Positions 13,883 through 19,046 of a stretch of 19,046 nt of DNA are shown here, piece by piece; position 1 is the stretch's first letter; every line of letters begins with the position of its first letter. The notes under the pieces were generated by a model. The model was given only the letters and a program-made list of their open reading frames with translations. It had not been told where the DNA came from and did no database searches. The stretch is from positions 14,309-33,354 of the forward strand of contig PLCG01000015.1 of NCBI GenBank assembly GCA_003135575.1, written 5' to 3'. A program made the position numbers and the translations under genes. This DNA comes from Nitrososphaerota archaeon (GTDB taxonomy: Archaea > Thermoproteota > Nitrososphaeria > Nitrososphaerales > Gagatemarchaeaceae).

Positions 13883-14967
13883 CTCGTGAACTCGGTGAGT
13901 GAGTGCTGATCTACCATGTCCTGAAGCTCGCTCATGCGCACCCCAGCACGACGAAGGTCTCCCACCTCTCGAAGCAGCACGGAGAAGAGCTCCCTGACCT
14001 CTCTCTCTAGCACGACGTAGTCATCCGTTGGAGTCTCAAGAGTCGTGCTTCTCGTGTGTTGTGAGAGGTCCTTGAGGATTCCGATCGCAGAGAGGTTCTT
14101 GAAGAACAGACCTCTTGAAACCAGCTTCTCATGGACGTCCCTCAAAGCGGGAAGGAGCTCGGTGACGACCCGGTCGGGGTCGTGAGTGTCTTGTTTCAGC
14201 GTGATTATCCTGCTTAGTTGCGAGATTCCTCCCCCGTCGACCACCGGTTCGTCATCCACCCCGTTGGACGCGTTGTGCAGGTAGAGTGCCAGCTTCTTGC
14301 CGAAGATGTTTTCGAGCTTTTCAATCGGGGCGCCTGCCAGGTCGGGTACGGTCGTGATGGCGTTGTCCGCGAGCAGTTTCGCGGTCTTTGGTCCAATGCC
14401 ATAAATCTTGTTGGTCGGGAGGGAAGAAAGGAAGGCGATGGTCTCCTCGTTTGTCACCACGGTGAGTCCGTCCGGCTTTTTGAAATCGGACGCTATCTTC
14501 GCCACGATTTTGTTGGGCCCTATCCCTATGGAGCAGGTCAGCTTTTCTTCCTTGAGGATCTTCGCCTTCAGCTCGAGCGCAAGGGCCCTGGCCGCGCCAT
14601 AGTCTCCTCGTGCTCTCTTGGTGATGTCGAAGAATGCCTCGTCGATTCCGGCCTGCTCGATGACGTCGGTTTGGCCTCTGAGGATTTCCATCACGCGGTC
14701 AGAGTACGTCTCGTACTTTCCCCGGTCCATCGGGATGAAAGATGCCTGGACCCCGCTCAAACGGCGCTTCGCCAGAGCGATTGGCATCCCCGACTTGACC
14801 CCGTATTCTCTCGCCTTGTAGTTCGAGGTGCTCACGACGCCGCTCACCTCCGTCCGCCCTGAGAAGACGCAGACCACGACCGGCGTGTCTTTGAGGGATG
14901 GTGATTCCACTTCCTCCACCTGAGCATAGAAGTAATCGAGGTCGAGGTGACCGACTATGCGGCTCAA
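13879..14967 (-). CDS. dinB: Y-family DNA polymerase IV (Dpo4/DinB type)
   Basis: 362 residues, close to Sulfolobus Dpo4 (352). It copies past damaged bases. Catalytic acids are Asp9 in HLDLDYFYAQ and Asp109-Glu110 in GIDEAFFD. The palm and finger signatures TSNYKAREYGVKSGMP and CSIGIGPNKIVAKIASDFKK are intact; KIYGIGPKTAKLL is the helix-hairpin-helix of the thumb, and the last ~120 residues are the little finger. The C-terminus lacks an obvious QxxLxxFF-like PCNA-binding motif; it ends HSLTEFTS. Start is TTG at 14967, three codons before the conserved RIVGHLDLD; GGCTAAATC (14997-15005) is a possible TATA box ~33 bp upstream. The SWIM gene follows by a TTGA overlap, so the two form an operon. 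Confidence 0.93.
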   Translation of the reverse strand: MSRIVGHLDLDYFYAQVEEVESPSLKDTPVVVCVFSGRTEVSGVVSTSNYKAREYGVKSGMPIALAKRRLSGVQASFIPMDRGKYETYSDRVMEILRGQTDVIEQAGIDEAFFDITKRARGDYGAARALALELKAKILKEEKLTCSIGIGPNKIVAKIASDFKKPDGLTVVTNEETIAFLSSLPTNKIYGIGPKTAKLLADNAITTVPDLAGAPIEKLENIFGKKLALYLHNASNGVDDEPVVDGGGISQLSRIITLKQDTHDPDRVVTELLPALRDVHEKLVSRGLFFKNLSAIGILKDLSQHTRSTTLETPTDDYVVLEREVRELFSVLLREVGDLRRAGVRMSELQDMVDQHSLTEFTS

Positions 14968-15067
14968 AAGGGGATTGGCGCCATTCGGTTCACCGCGATT
15001 TAGCCTTTGTTCGGAAGTTTTCGGCTGGCCATGAGAAGCGCGGCTGCCTAGTTGCTATTTGAAATGG

Positions 15068-15155
15068 TGGGGTCGCAGGGATTTGAACCCTGGGTCTCAA
15101 GCGCCCGAGGCCTCTTCTTTTTTTTGAAGCCTAGACCAGACTAGCCGACGACCCC
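15068..15155 (-). tRNA. tRNA-Pro (anticodon CGG) with a 12-nt intron in the anticodon stem
   Basis: 88 nt including intron 15112-15123. After removal, 76 nt fold fully: acceptor GGGGTCG/CGACCCC, D-stem GGCT/GGCT (two G-U pairs), anticodon stem CAAGC/GCTTG with all five pairs, loop CTCGGGC (T33, anticodon CGG, G37), variable AGACC, T-stem CAGGG/CCCTG with loop TTCAAAT, discriminator A. CCA is encoded at 15065-15067. The intron lies between positions 29 and 30. Before splicing, CTTC and GAAG form the 4-bp central helix, AGG is the 3' bulge (cut AG^G) and the 5' cut falls in an A8 loop, so this is a relaxed bulge-helix motif. Without the intron model it looks like a defective 88-nt type II tRNA. 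Confidence 0.9.
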
Positions 15156-15181
15156 AGTTAAAGGGACGCCCGTATGTCTCC

Positions 15182-15190
15182 CTTTATATT
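15182..15190 (-). promoter_or_regulatory. TATA box of tRNA-Pro
   Basis: AATATAAAG on the minus strand, ~30 bp before tRNA base 1 at 15155. Confidence 0.55.
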
Positions 15191-15263
15191 CCATTTCTGC
15201 TAGAAACATTCCGGACTAGCGAGAATCGTTCGGGCCGGCAGCATGAAAACTCGCGGCAGAGCG

Positions 15264-15271
15264 ATTATAAG
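15264..15271 (+). promoter_or_regulatory. TATA box of alba
   Basis: ATTATAAG, centred 26 bp before ATG 15294; it rejects the upstream in-frame ATG at 15243, which lies before the box. Confidence 0.6.
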
Positions 15272-15293
15272 GTGGAAGCCTGATGCTTGGACC

Positions 15294-15590
15294 ATGTCCG
15301 GAGAGACGAAAACAGTAATCGTGGGTCAGTCCAAACCGCTCCTCAACTACGTCACCGCCTGCATAACCATGTTCAACAGCGGAGCCGACCATGTAGTCCT
15401 GAGATCGCGGGGCGAGGCCATCAATATGGCGGTCGACGTGGTCCAAGTCCTCAAGAAGAGGTTCGTGAGCCAGGTGGAGATATCCAAGATTCAGATTGAC
15501 GGCGAGAACGTGGTCTCTCGGGACGGAAGGCAACTGAGTCTCCCTGTCTTGGAGATCGAACTATCGATGCCCAAGCAGAACCCTGCATAG
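15294..15590 (+). CDS. albA: Alba chromatin protein
   Basis: 98 residues, the usual Alba size. It binds DNA and RNA as a dimer and shapes archaeal chromatin. The N-terminal VIVGQSKPLLNYVTACITMF is the conserved strand 1 and helix 1; the Lys of QSKPLLNYV corresponds to the acetylation-regulated lysine (Lys16 in Sulfolobus Alba). LRSRGEAINMAVDVVQVLKK is helix 2, KISKIQID-type strand and a C-terminal beta hairpin region (LSLPVLEIELS) follow. ATG 15294 is selected by the TATA box 26 bp upstream as a leaderless start; the longer frame from 15243 adds 17 residues foreign to the family. The aminotransferase and RPA genes follow on the same strand, with gaps of 42 and 16 bp. Confidence 0.95.
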   Translation: MSGETKTVIVGQSKPLLNYVTACITMFNSGADHVVLRSRGEAINMAVDVVQVLKKRFVSQVEISKIQIDGENVVSRDGRQLSLPVLEIELSMPKQNPA

Positions 15591-15632
15591 ACCGTCTCTC
15601 AGGGAAGACCATCACTTCTGGGAGATCGACAC

Positions 15633-16979
15633 TTGCCTTCTAAGAAGCGCGTAAGAATGGTAAGGGGCGAAGTCCCCGGGCCGAAGGCGAGGGCCGTCAT
15701 CAGGAGGACCAACAAGGCCATCTCTCCGTCGATTGCGCGTGACGACCCGCTCGTGGTGGAGTCTGCCCACGGCTCGGTCGTGACCGATGTCGACGGGAAC
15801 CGATTCATAGATTTCTCTGCCGGCATTGCCGTGCTGAGCACCGGCTCGACCCATCCAAAGGTCGTCGCGGCGGCGAAGAGGCAGCTCGACAAGTTCATCC
15901 ATTTTTCCTACACCGACTTTTACTACGAGAACCTCGTGACCCTGGCGGAGAAGCTCTCCGAGCTGACCCCGGGGAATGGGGAGAAGAAGGTGTACTGGGG
16001 GAACAGCGGCGCCGAGGCGAACGAGGCGGCGATGAAGCTCGCGAGGAACTACACCAAGAGGCCGCTCTTCCTGGCCCACTCGGGGGCGTTCCACGGCAGG
16101 ACGATGGGGTCGCTGAGCCTGACTGCGAGCAAGCCTATCCAGAGGAAAGGGTCCTTCCCGATGGTCCCGGATGTTGTCCATTTCCCATTCCCATACTGCT
16201 ACCGATGCCCGTGGAAGCAGACCTTCCCCGAGTGCGACTACTACTGCGTCGACTACTTCAAGGAGCAATACCTAGAGAAATTCGTCCCAATCGAGGACGT
16301 GGCCGCCTACTTCTTCGAGCCGTTCCAAGGCGAGGGCGGGTACATCATCCCGCCGCCAGAGTACTTCAAGAAGATGAGCTTCATGCGAAAGGAGGGTGTC
16401 CTGTTCGTGGCGGACGAGGTCCAGACGGGGATCGGAAGGTCGGGAAAGTTCTTCGCAGTCGAGCACTTCGGCATCGAGCCCGACATCATCAGCATCGCCA
16501 AGGGCATCGCCTCCGGGTTCCCGCTGGGAGGAATCGTCGCTTCAGCGCAGATAATGGACTCGTGGGTGCCCGGACAGCACGCATCCACGTTCGGCGCGAA
16601 CCCGGTCGCCGTAGAGGCGGCGCTGGCGACGTTGGAGGTAATTAATTCGGAGAGACTAGTAGAGAACGCGGTGAAGATGGGGAGGGTCGCCATGAAGAGA
16701 CTCCTGGAGATGAAGGAGGACTACGAGATAGTCGGCGACGTCAGAGGGAAGGGGTTGTTCATAGGGGTCGAGATAGTCAAGGACAAGAAGAGCAAGGAGT
16801 GCGGGGTGGACGAAGCTCAGGCCATCGCGAGGGCGTGCTTCAAGGACGGACTCATTCTGATACTGGCGGGAAGGAACACCTTGAGAGTGATCCCGCCCCT
16901 GAACATCGCGAGAGGGGAGCTCGAAGAAGGCCTTGACGTACTGGAAGGTGCGATAGCGCAAGTGAACTCTGAAGCGTGA
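15633..16979 (+). CDS. Class-III PLP aminotransferase (4-aminobutyrate/ornithine type)
   Basis: 448 residues. It transfers an omega-amino group using pyridoxal phosphate, which is bound by Lys290 (SIAKGIASGFPLGG); VADEVQTGIGRSG (Asp261, Gln264) holds the ring and NSGAEANEAAMKLAR the phosphate. The N-terminal GPKARAVIRR...SPS and the cysteine-rich PYCYRCPWKQTFPECDYYC segment (four cysteines, 189-205) are typical of the archaeal subgroup often named acetylornithine or 4-aminobutyrate aminotransferase; members range from GABA to broad-specificity omega-amino acids, and some archaeal ones are racemases, so the substrate is open. Start TTG 15633 has GGGAG 8 bases before it; ATG 15657 is an alternative. 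It lies 42 bp after alba and 16 bp before the RPA gene. Confidence 0.88.
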   Translation: MPSKKRVRMVRGEVPGPKARAVIRRTNKAISPSIARDDPLVVESAHGSVVTDVDGNRFIDFSAGIAVLSTGSTHPKVVAAAKRQLDKFIHFSYTDFYYENLVTLAEKLSELTPGNGEKKVYWGNSGAEANEAAMKLARNYTKRPLFLAHSGAFHGRTMGSLSLTASKPIQRKGSFPMVPDVVHFPFPYCYRCPWKQTFPECDYYCVDYFKEQYLEKFVPIEDVAAYFFEPFQGEGGYIIPPPEYFKKMSFMRKEGVLFVADEVQTGIGRSGKFFAVEHFGIEPDIISIAKGIASGFPLGGIVASAQIMDSWVPGQHASTFGANPVAVEAALATLEVINSERLVENAVKMGRVAMKRLLEMKEDYEIVGDVRGKGLFIGVEIVKDKKSKECGVDEAQAIARACFKDGLILILAGRNTLRVIPPLNIARGELEEGLDVLEGAIAQVNSEA

Positions 16980-16995
16980 TGGGAGGGTCCCAAAG

Positions 16996-18195
16996 ATGTA
17001 TGATTTTGATGCCCTCGTGACCGAGGTCCTTCGCAACAAGCCCGACATCAATCGGGACTCGCTGATGGAGATGGTGCGGGAGAAGAAAAAGACCGTCGGC
17101 TCCGGCTACCTCACAGACCAGGGCGCGCTCTTCCTCATCGCGGGGGAACTAGGCGTCAAGCTCCAGCACATGATCACGGCGGACCTTACGCTCAAAGACC
17201 TTCACATCGGCGCGAACGACATAACAGTCGTCGCCAGGGTCTTGGCGATATACCCAATCTCCGAGTTCACGAAGAAGGACGGAAGCGGGGTCGGGCGATA
17301 CAGGCGGGTGAACCTCTTCGACAGGAACGGCGTGGGCAGGCTGACGATATGGGAGGACAACGAGGAGGCGATGAAACTCTCTGGCTTGGCGGTCGATTCG
17401 CCAGTGAGAGTCGTGAGCGCCTATGTCAAACAGGGCCTCGATGGGAAACCAAACCTCAACCTCGGCAAGAGGGGGAAAATCGAGTCGATTTCTGACCCCT
17501 CAATCTTGGCGAAGCTCGCCTCGCTCTCGACGCTGACCAAACAGGTGGAAGACGTCCAAGAGGGAGAGGTCGTTCTGGCAGTAGACAGTCTGGCCGTGTC
17601 AGACAGCAGGCGTTCCACTTTTGTCCGCAGAGACGACGGGTCCAACGGGTCCCTGACGCAGTTCGAGCTGAAAGGGCCTGGCGACAAGACGACCAGGGCG
17701 GTCATCTGGGACGGCGTCGACCTGCCCGAGGTGAAATCGGGTAGCAAGGTCAGGGTGACCAACCTGCGACATAAGAAGGGGCGTCAAGGCGAGGCGGAGT
17801 TGCATGGCGACAGCGCGACCGTCATACATGTGCTCGGAAAGGATGTCGAGCAAGGGAACGTCGCGGCTCCGGAGCGCGCGTTACCCGTCGTCAAGGTATC
17901 AGAGGTCATAAAGCACACCGCGACGGGGAAGGTGACCTTGGAAGTCATGGCTCTTTCGAAGGGCAGCGTGCGAGAGGTCAGCCTCAAGGACGGCTCGACG
18001 GCCAAGAAGGGAGAGGTCGTGTTTGGCGACGACACGGGAGAGATAACCGCGGTGGCATGGGACGACGCGTCGAAGATAATCGGCGAGATTCAAGTCGGGG
18101 AGAAGGTTCGCGTCCACGGCGCGGTCATTCAAGTGTCGAAGATGGGAGTTGAGACTCTCGAGCTTGATCGCTCTTCAAAGGTAGAGCGCCTGTGA
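16996..18195 (+). CDS. Replication protein A-like single-stranded DNA-binding protein
   Basis: 399 residues. After an N-terminal helical part (~1-60; SLMEMVREKKKTVGSGYLTD, then QGALFLIAGELGVKL) there are three OB-fold regions, about 67-155 (ARVLAIYPISEFTKKDGSG...RLTIWED), 185-280 (TTRAVIWDGVDLPEV...KVRVTNLRHK) and 295-395 (SLKDGSTAKKGEVVFGDDTG...GEKVRVHGAVIQV). Each shows the 'strand, loop, x-x-x-hydrophobic-W-D/E' pattern of archaeal RPA, with the aromatic residues that stack on DNA. No cysteines are visible, so the zinc finger of euryarchaeal and eukaryotic RPA is absent. It protects single-stranded DNA in replication and repair. ATG 16996 follows GGGAGGG by 8 bases. Probable operon with the two upstream genes. 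Confidence 0.88.
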   Translation: MYDFDALVTEVLRNKPDINRDSLMEMVREKKKTVGSGYLTDQGALFLIAGELGVKLQHMITADLTLKDLHIGANDITVVARVLAIYPISEFTKKDGSGVGRYRRVNLFDRNGVGRLTIWEDNEEAMKLSGLAVDSPVRVVSAYVKQGLDGKPNLNLGKRGKIESISDPSILAKLASLSTLTKQVEDVQEGEVVLAVDSLAVSDSRRSTFVRRDDGSNGSLTQFELKGPGDKTTRAVIWDGVDLPEVKSGSKVRVTNLRHKKGRQGEAELHGDSATVIHVLGKDVEQGNVAAPERALPVVKVSEVIKHTATGKVTLEVMALSKGSVREVSLKDGSTAKKGEVVFGDDTGEITAVAWDDASKIIGEIQVGEKVRVHGAVIQVSKMGVETLELDRSSKVERL

Positions 18196-18205
18196 GATAG
18201 ACGAG

Positions 18206-18337
18206 CTAGGATTTTGGGCGGCGGAGGACTTCGTACTCGTACACGAAGATGATTATCAGGCTGATGACGAAGAGCGTGATCATCGCGCCGCTCAGGAAGC
18301 TGAAGTAGCTTGTGATGTCCAGCGCAGCTATCTGCAT
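18206..18337 (-). CDS. Small single-pass membrane protein (43 residues)
   Basis: A short frame below common gene-finding cut-offs: ATG 18337, TAG 18206. Residues ~12-33 form one hydrophobic helix (FSFLSGAMITLFVISLIIIF then VY), followed by a charged tail EYEVLRRPKS; positive residues lie after the helix. A TATA-like GAATATAG at 18355-18362 lies ~22 bp before the ATG, and the codon pattern fits its neighbours. Such proteins are often small subunits of respiratory or membrane enzymes, but no family was recognised, so its function is unknown. The gene is convergent with the RPA gene (10-bp gap). Confidence 0.65.
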   Translation of the reverse strand: MQIAALDITSYFSFLSGAMITLFVISLIIIFVYEYEVLRRPKS

Positions 18338-18400
18338 TGTCCGAAGGTGGCGGGCTATATTCGTCTAGAAAAGCATTCTGGATGCGCTCGAAAGGAAAGA

Positions 18401-18408
18401 TTACATAG
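18401..18408 (+). promoter_or_regulatory. TATA box of tRNA-Met
   Basis: TTACATAG, centred ~26 bp before base 1 of the tRNA at 18430. Confidence 0.5.
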
Positions 18409-18429
18409 TTACTTTGGTCCCTGTGAGTC

Positions 18430-18580
18430 GCCGGGGTAGCATAGCTTGGCCCATTGCGCCGGCTACGCCCATGCGTGGGCGAGACTCATAATCGGCCAAG
18501 ATGTGAAATCCGGAGAGGATAGCAATATCCCCGAAGGTCGCGGGCTCAAAATGCAAGCCATGAGAATCCCGCCCCCGGTA
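18430..18580 (+). tRNA. tRNA-Met (anticodon CAT, elongator type) interrupted by four introns
   Basis: 151 nt. Removing 18463-18483, 18491-18507, 18516-18536 and 18551-18566 leaves 76 nt: acceptor GCCGGGG/CCCCGGT (one G-U), D-stem GCA/TGC, anticodon stem CCGGA/TCCGG, loop CTCATAA, variable AGGTC, T-stem GCGGG/CCCGC, T-loop CTCAAAT, discriminator A. Introns sit at 30/31, 37/38, in the variable loop and at 59/60. Introns 1 and 4 have canonical bulge-helix-bulge geometry (central helices CGCC/GGCG and CTCA/TGAG, cuts GG^C/AG^A and AA^A/AA^T). Introns 2 and 3 have one mismatch in the central helix; intron 3 contains a GGATA/TATCC hairpin with a GCAA loop. Deduced by hand; intron 3 borders are the least certain. 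Confidence 0.85.
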
Positions 18581-18581
18581 C

Positions 18582-18586
18582 TTTTT
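18582..18586 (+). terminator. T5 run after tRNA-Met
   Basis: Five T directly after the tRNA 3' end, the usual archaeal terminator type for tRNA genes. Confidence 0.4.
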
Positions 18587-18640
18587 ATGATCGCCCCAGC
18601 GGAAGGAGTTGCGCTCGGAGCCGGCGGCGATTCGCAAACA

Positions 18641-18648
18641 CTAAAAAT
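18641..18648 (+). promoter_or_regulatory. TATA box of tRNA-Thr(GGT)
   Basis: CTAAAAAT, centred ~28 bp before tRNA base 1 at 18673, so this tRNA has its own promoter. Confidence 0.5.
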
Positions 18649-18672
18649 CTGATGGATTGGTGGTGCGCTCGT

Positions 18673-18761
18673 GCCGCGATAGCTCAGCCTGGTAGAGCGT
18701 TACCTTGGTAAATGAAAGTCCAAAGAGGTAAAGGTCCTGGGTTCAATTCCCAGTCGCGGCT
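18673..18761 (+). tRNA. tRNA-Thr (anticodon GGT) with a 15-nt intron at 37/38
   Basis: 89 nt including intron 18711-18725. Mature form: acceptor GCCGCGA/TCGCGGC, D-stem GCTC/GAGC, anticodon stem TTACC/GGTAA, loop TTGGTAA (anticodon GGT), variable AGGTC, T-stem CTGGG/CCCAG with loop TTCAATT, discriminator T. The intron AATGAAAGTCCAAAG gives a textbook bulge-helix-bulge: outer helix the anticodon stem, central helix TTGG/CCAA, cuts TA^A and AG^A. Its inner part is only AT/GT closed by a GAAA loop. No CCA encoded. Confidence 0.95.
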
Positions 18762-18815
18762 CTCATCCTTTGACCGGAAATGCGTAAAGGCTAGTGGGTC
18801 GGTCTTTCAGATATC

Positions 18816-19046
18816 ATGGTCAATTTCACTGCCAAGGAGCAGGGCTTTCCTAAAGGCAAACCAGGTGTGCCGCCTTGCCACGGCATCGAAGGATGCCAGG
18901 CCTCAGGTCACTCCAGTCATCTACGCGCTGGACGGGACAGCGTTCGTCATTGCGGTCGACTATGGGACGAAGAAGTTCAAGAACGTGAGAGAGAACCCGA
19001 ACGTCGCACTCGTCGTGGACAAGCTTCGGCCGACAAGGGCAGTGAC
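18816..19046 (+). CDS. PPOX-family flavin/F420-binding protein, N-terminal part, with a frameshift (partial)
   Basis: The window ends inside this gene. From ~18850 one frame reads LKANQVCRLATASKDARPQV then TPVIYALDGTAFVIAVDYGT and KKFKNVRENPNVALVVDK, which is the split-barrel FMN-binding (pyridoxamine 5'-phosphate oxidase-like) fold, close to the F420-dependent PPOX group. That frame has no good start. ATG 18816 begins MVNFTAKEQGF in another frame, a natural N-terminus for the family, and GTAAAGG (18784-18790) ~29 bp upstream is a fitting TATA box. Removing one base near 18846-18851 joins the two. It is either a sequence error or a broken gene. Substrate unknown. Confidence 0.7.
   Translation, partial: MVNFTAKEQGFPKGKPGVPPCHGIEGCQASGHSSHLRAGRDSVRHCGRLWDEEVQEREREPERRTRRGQASADKGSD

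Noticed and set aside
15068..15155. Type II tRNA-Leu with a long variable arm
   Set aside because: The 88-nt length and the CCTC...GAG hairpin suggested it, but no readable anticodon or valid anticodon stem resulted. The 12-nt intron model gives a perfect tRNA-Pro instead.
1..19046. CRISPR array, insertion sequence or prophage
   Set aside because: No regularly spaced repeats, transposase or phage structural genes were found; only the two-copy palindromic element was seen.

Overview
This is an archaeal window, most likely from the Thermoproteota (TACK) side and possibly near the Nitrososphaeria; that placement is inferred. The archaeal signs are seen directly: Alba chromatin protein, an OB-fold RPA, a Dpo4-type Y-family polymerase, an archaeal-length valyl-tRNA synthetase, a KaiC/GvpD-like ATPase, TATA boxes 22-30 bp before leaderless starts, very frequent TTG starts, and tRNA genes carrying tiny bulge-helix-bulge introns.

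Layout. 1-870: tail of a Ser/Thr-rich surface protein with a C-terminal membrane anchor, then a reverse-strand VOC/glyoxalase protein. 870-1937: gene-poor, with two doubtful small ORFs and the first copy of a ~66-bp palindromic repeat. 1938-4033: reverse-strand MBL-fold hydrolase, divergent unknown protein, then a reverse-strand DUF883-like/two-TM membrane pair. 4207-5894: a small winged-helix-like protein coupled by a TTGA overlap to a two-domain KaiC/GvpD-like ATPase. 5895-6830: an AbrB-type regulator with a probable frameshift, the second repeat copy, and a long structured leader. 6774-8138: QueT-like transporter plus QueC, a deazapurine (archaeosine precursor) operon. 8230-10647: ValRS. 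10650-13343: aldo/keto reductase, a nucleotidyltransferase-fold protein and a calcineurin-like phosphoesterase. 13403-15155: tRNA-Thr(TGT), SWIM zinc-finger protein and Dpo4 coupled in one reverse-strand operon, tRNA-Pro(CGG). 15294-18195: Alba, class-III aminotransferase and RPA in probable operon order. 18206-19046: a 43-residue membrane protein, tRNA-Met(CAT), tRNA-Thr(GGT), and the frameshifted start of a PPOX flavoprotein.

The most unusual content is in the tRNAs. The region 18430-18580 looks non-coding, but folds by hand into an elongator tRNA-Met once four short introns are removed (21, 17, 21 and 16 nt, at 30/31, 37/38, the variable loop and 59/60). The tRNA at 15068-15155 looks like a broken 88-nt tRNA until a 12-nt intron with an oligo-A loop is removed from its anticodon stem (29/30), after which it is a clean tRNA-Pro(CGG). 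tRNA-Thr(GGT) has a 15-nt canonical-position intron closed by a GAAA loop.

Two genes (AbrB at 6162-6406, PPOX at 18816-end) need single-base frame corrections to give complete-looking proteins, and a C10 run sits where the QueT frame opens. Some frameshifts may be assembly errors.
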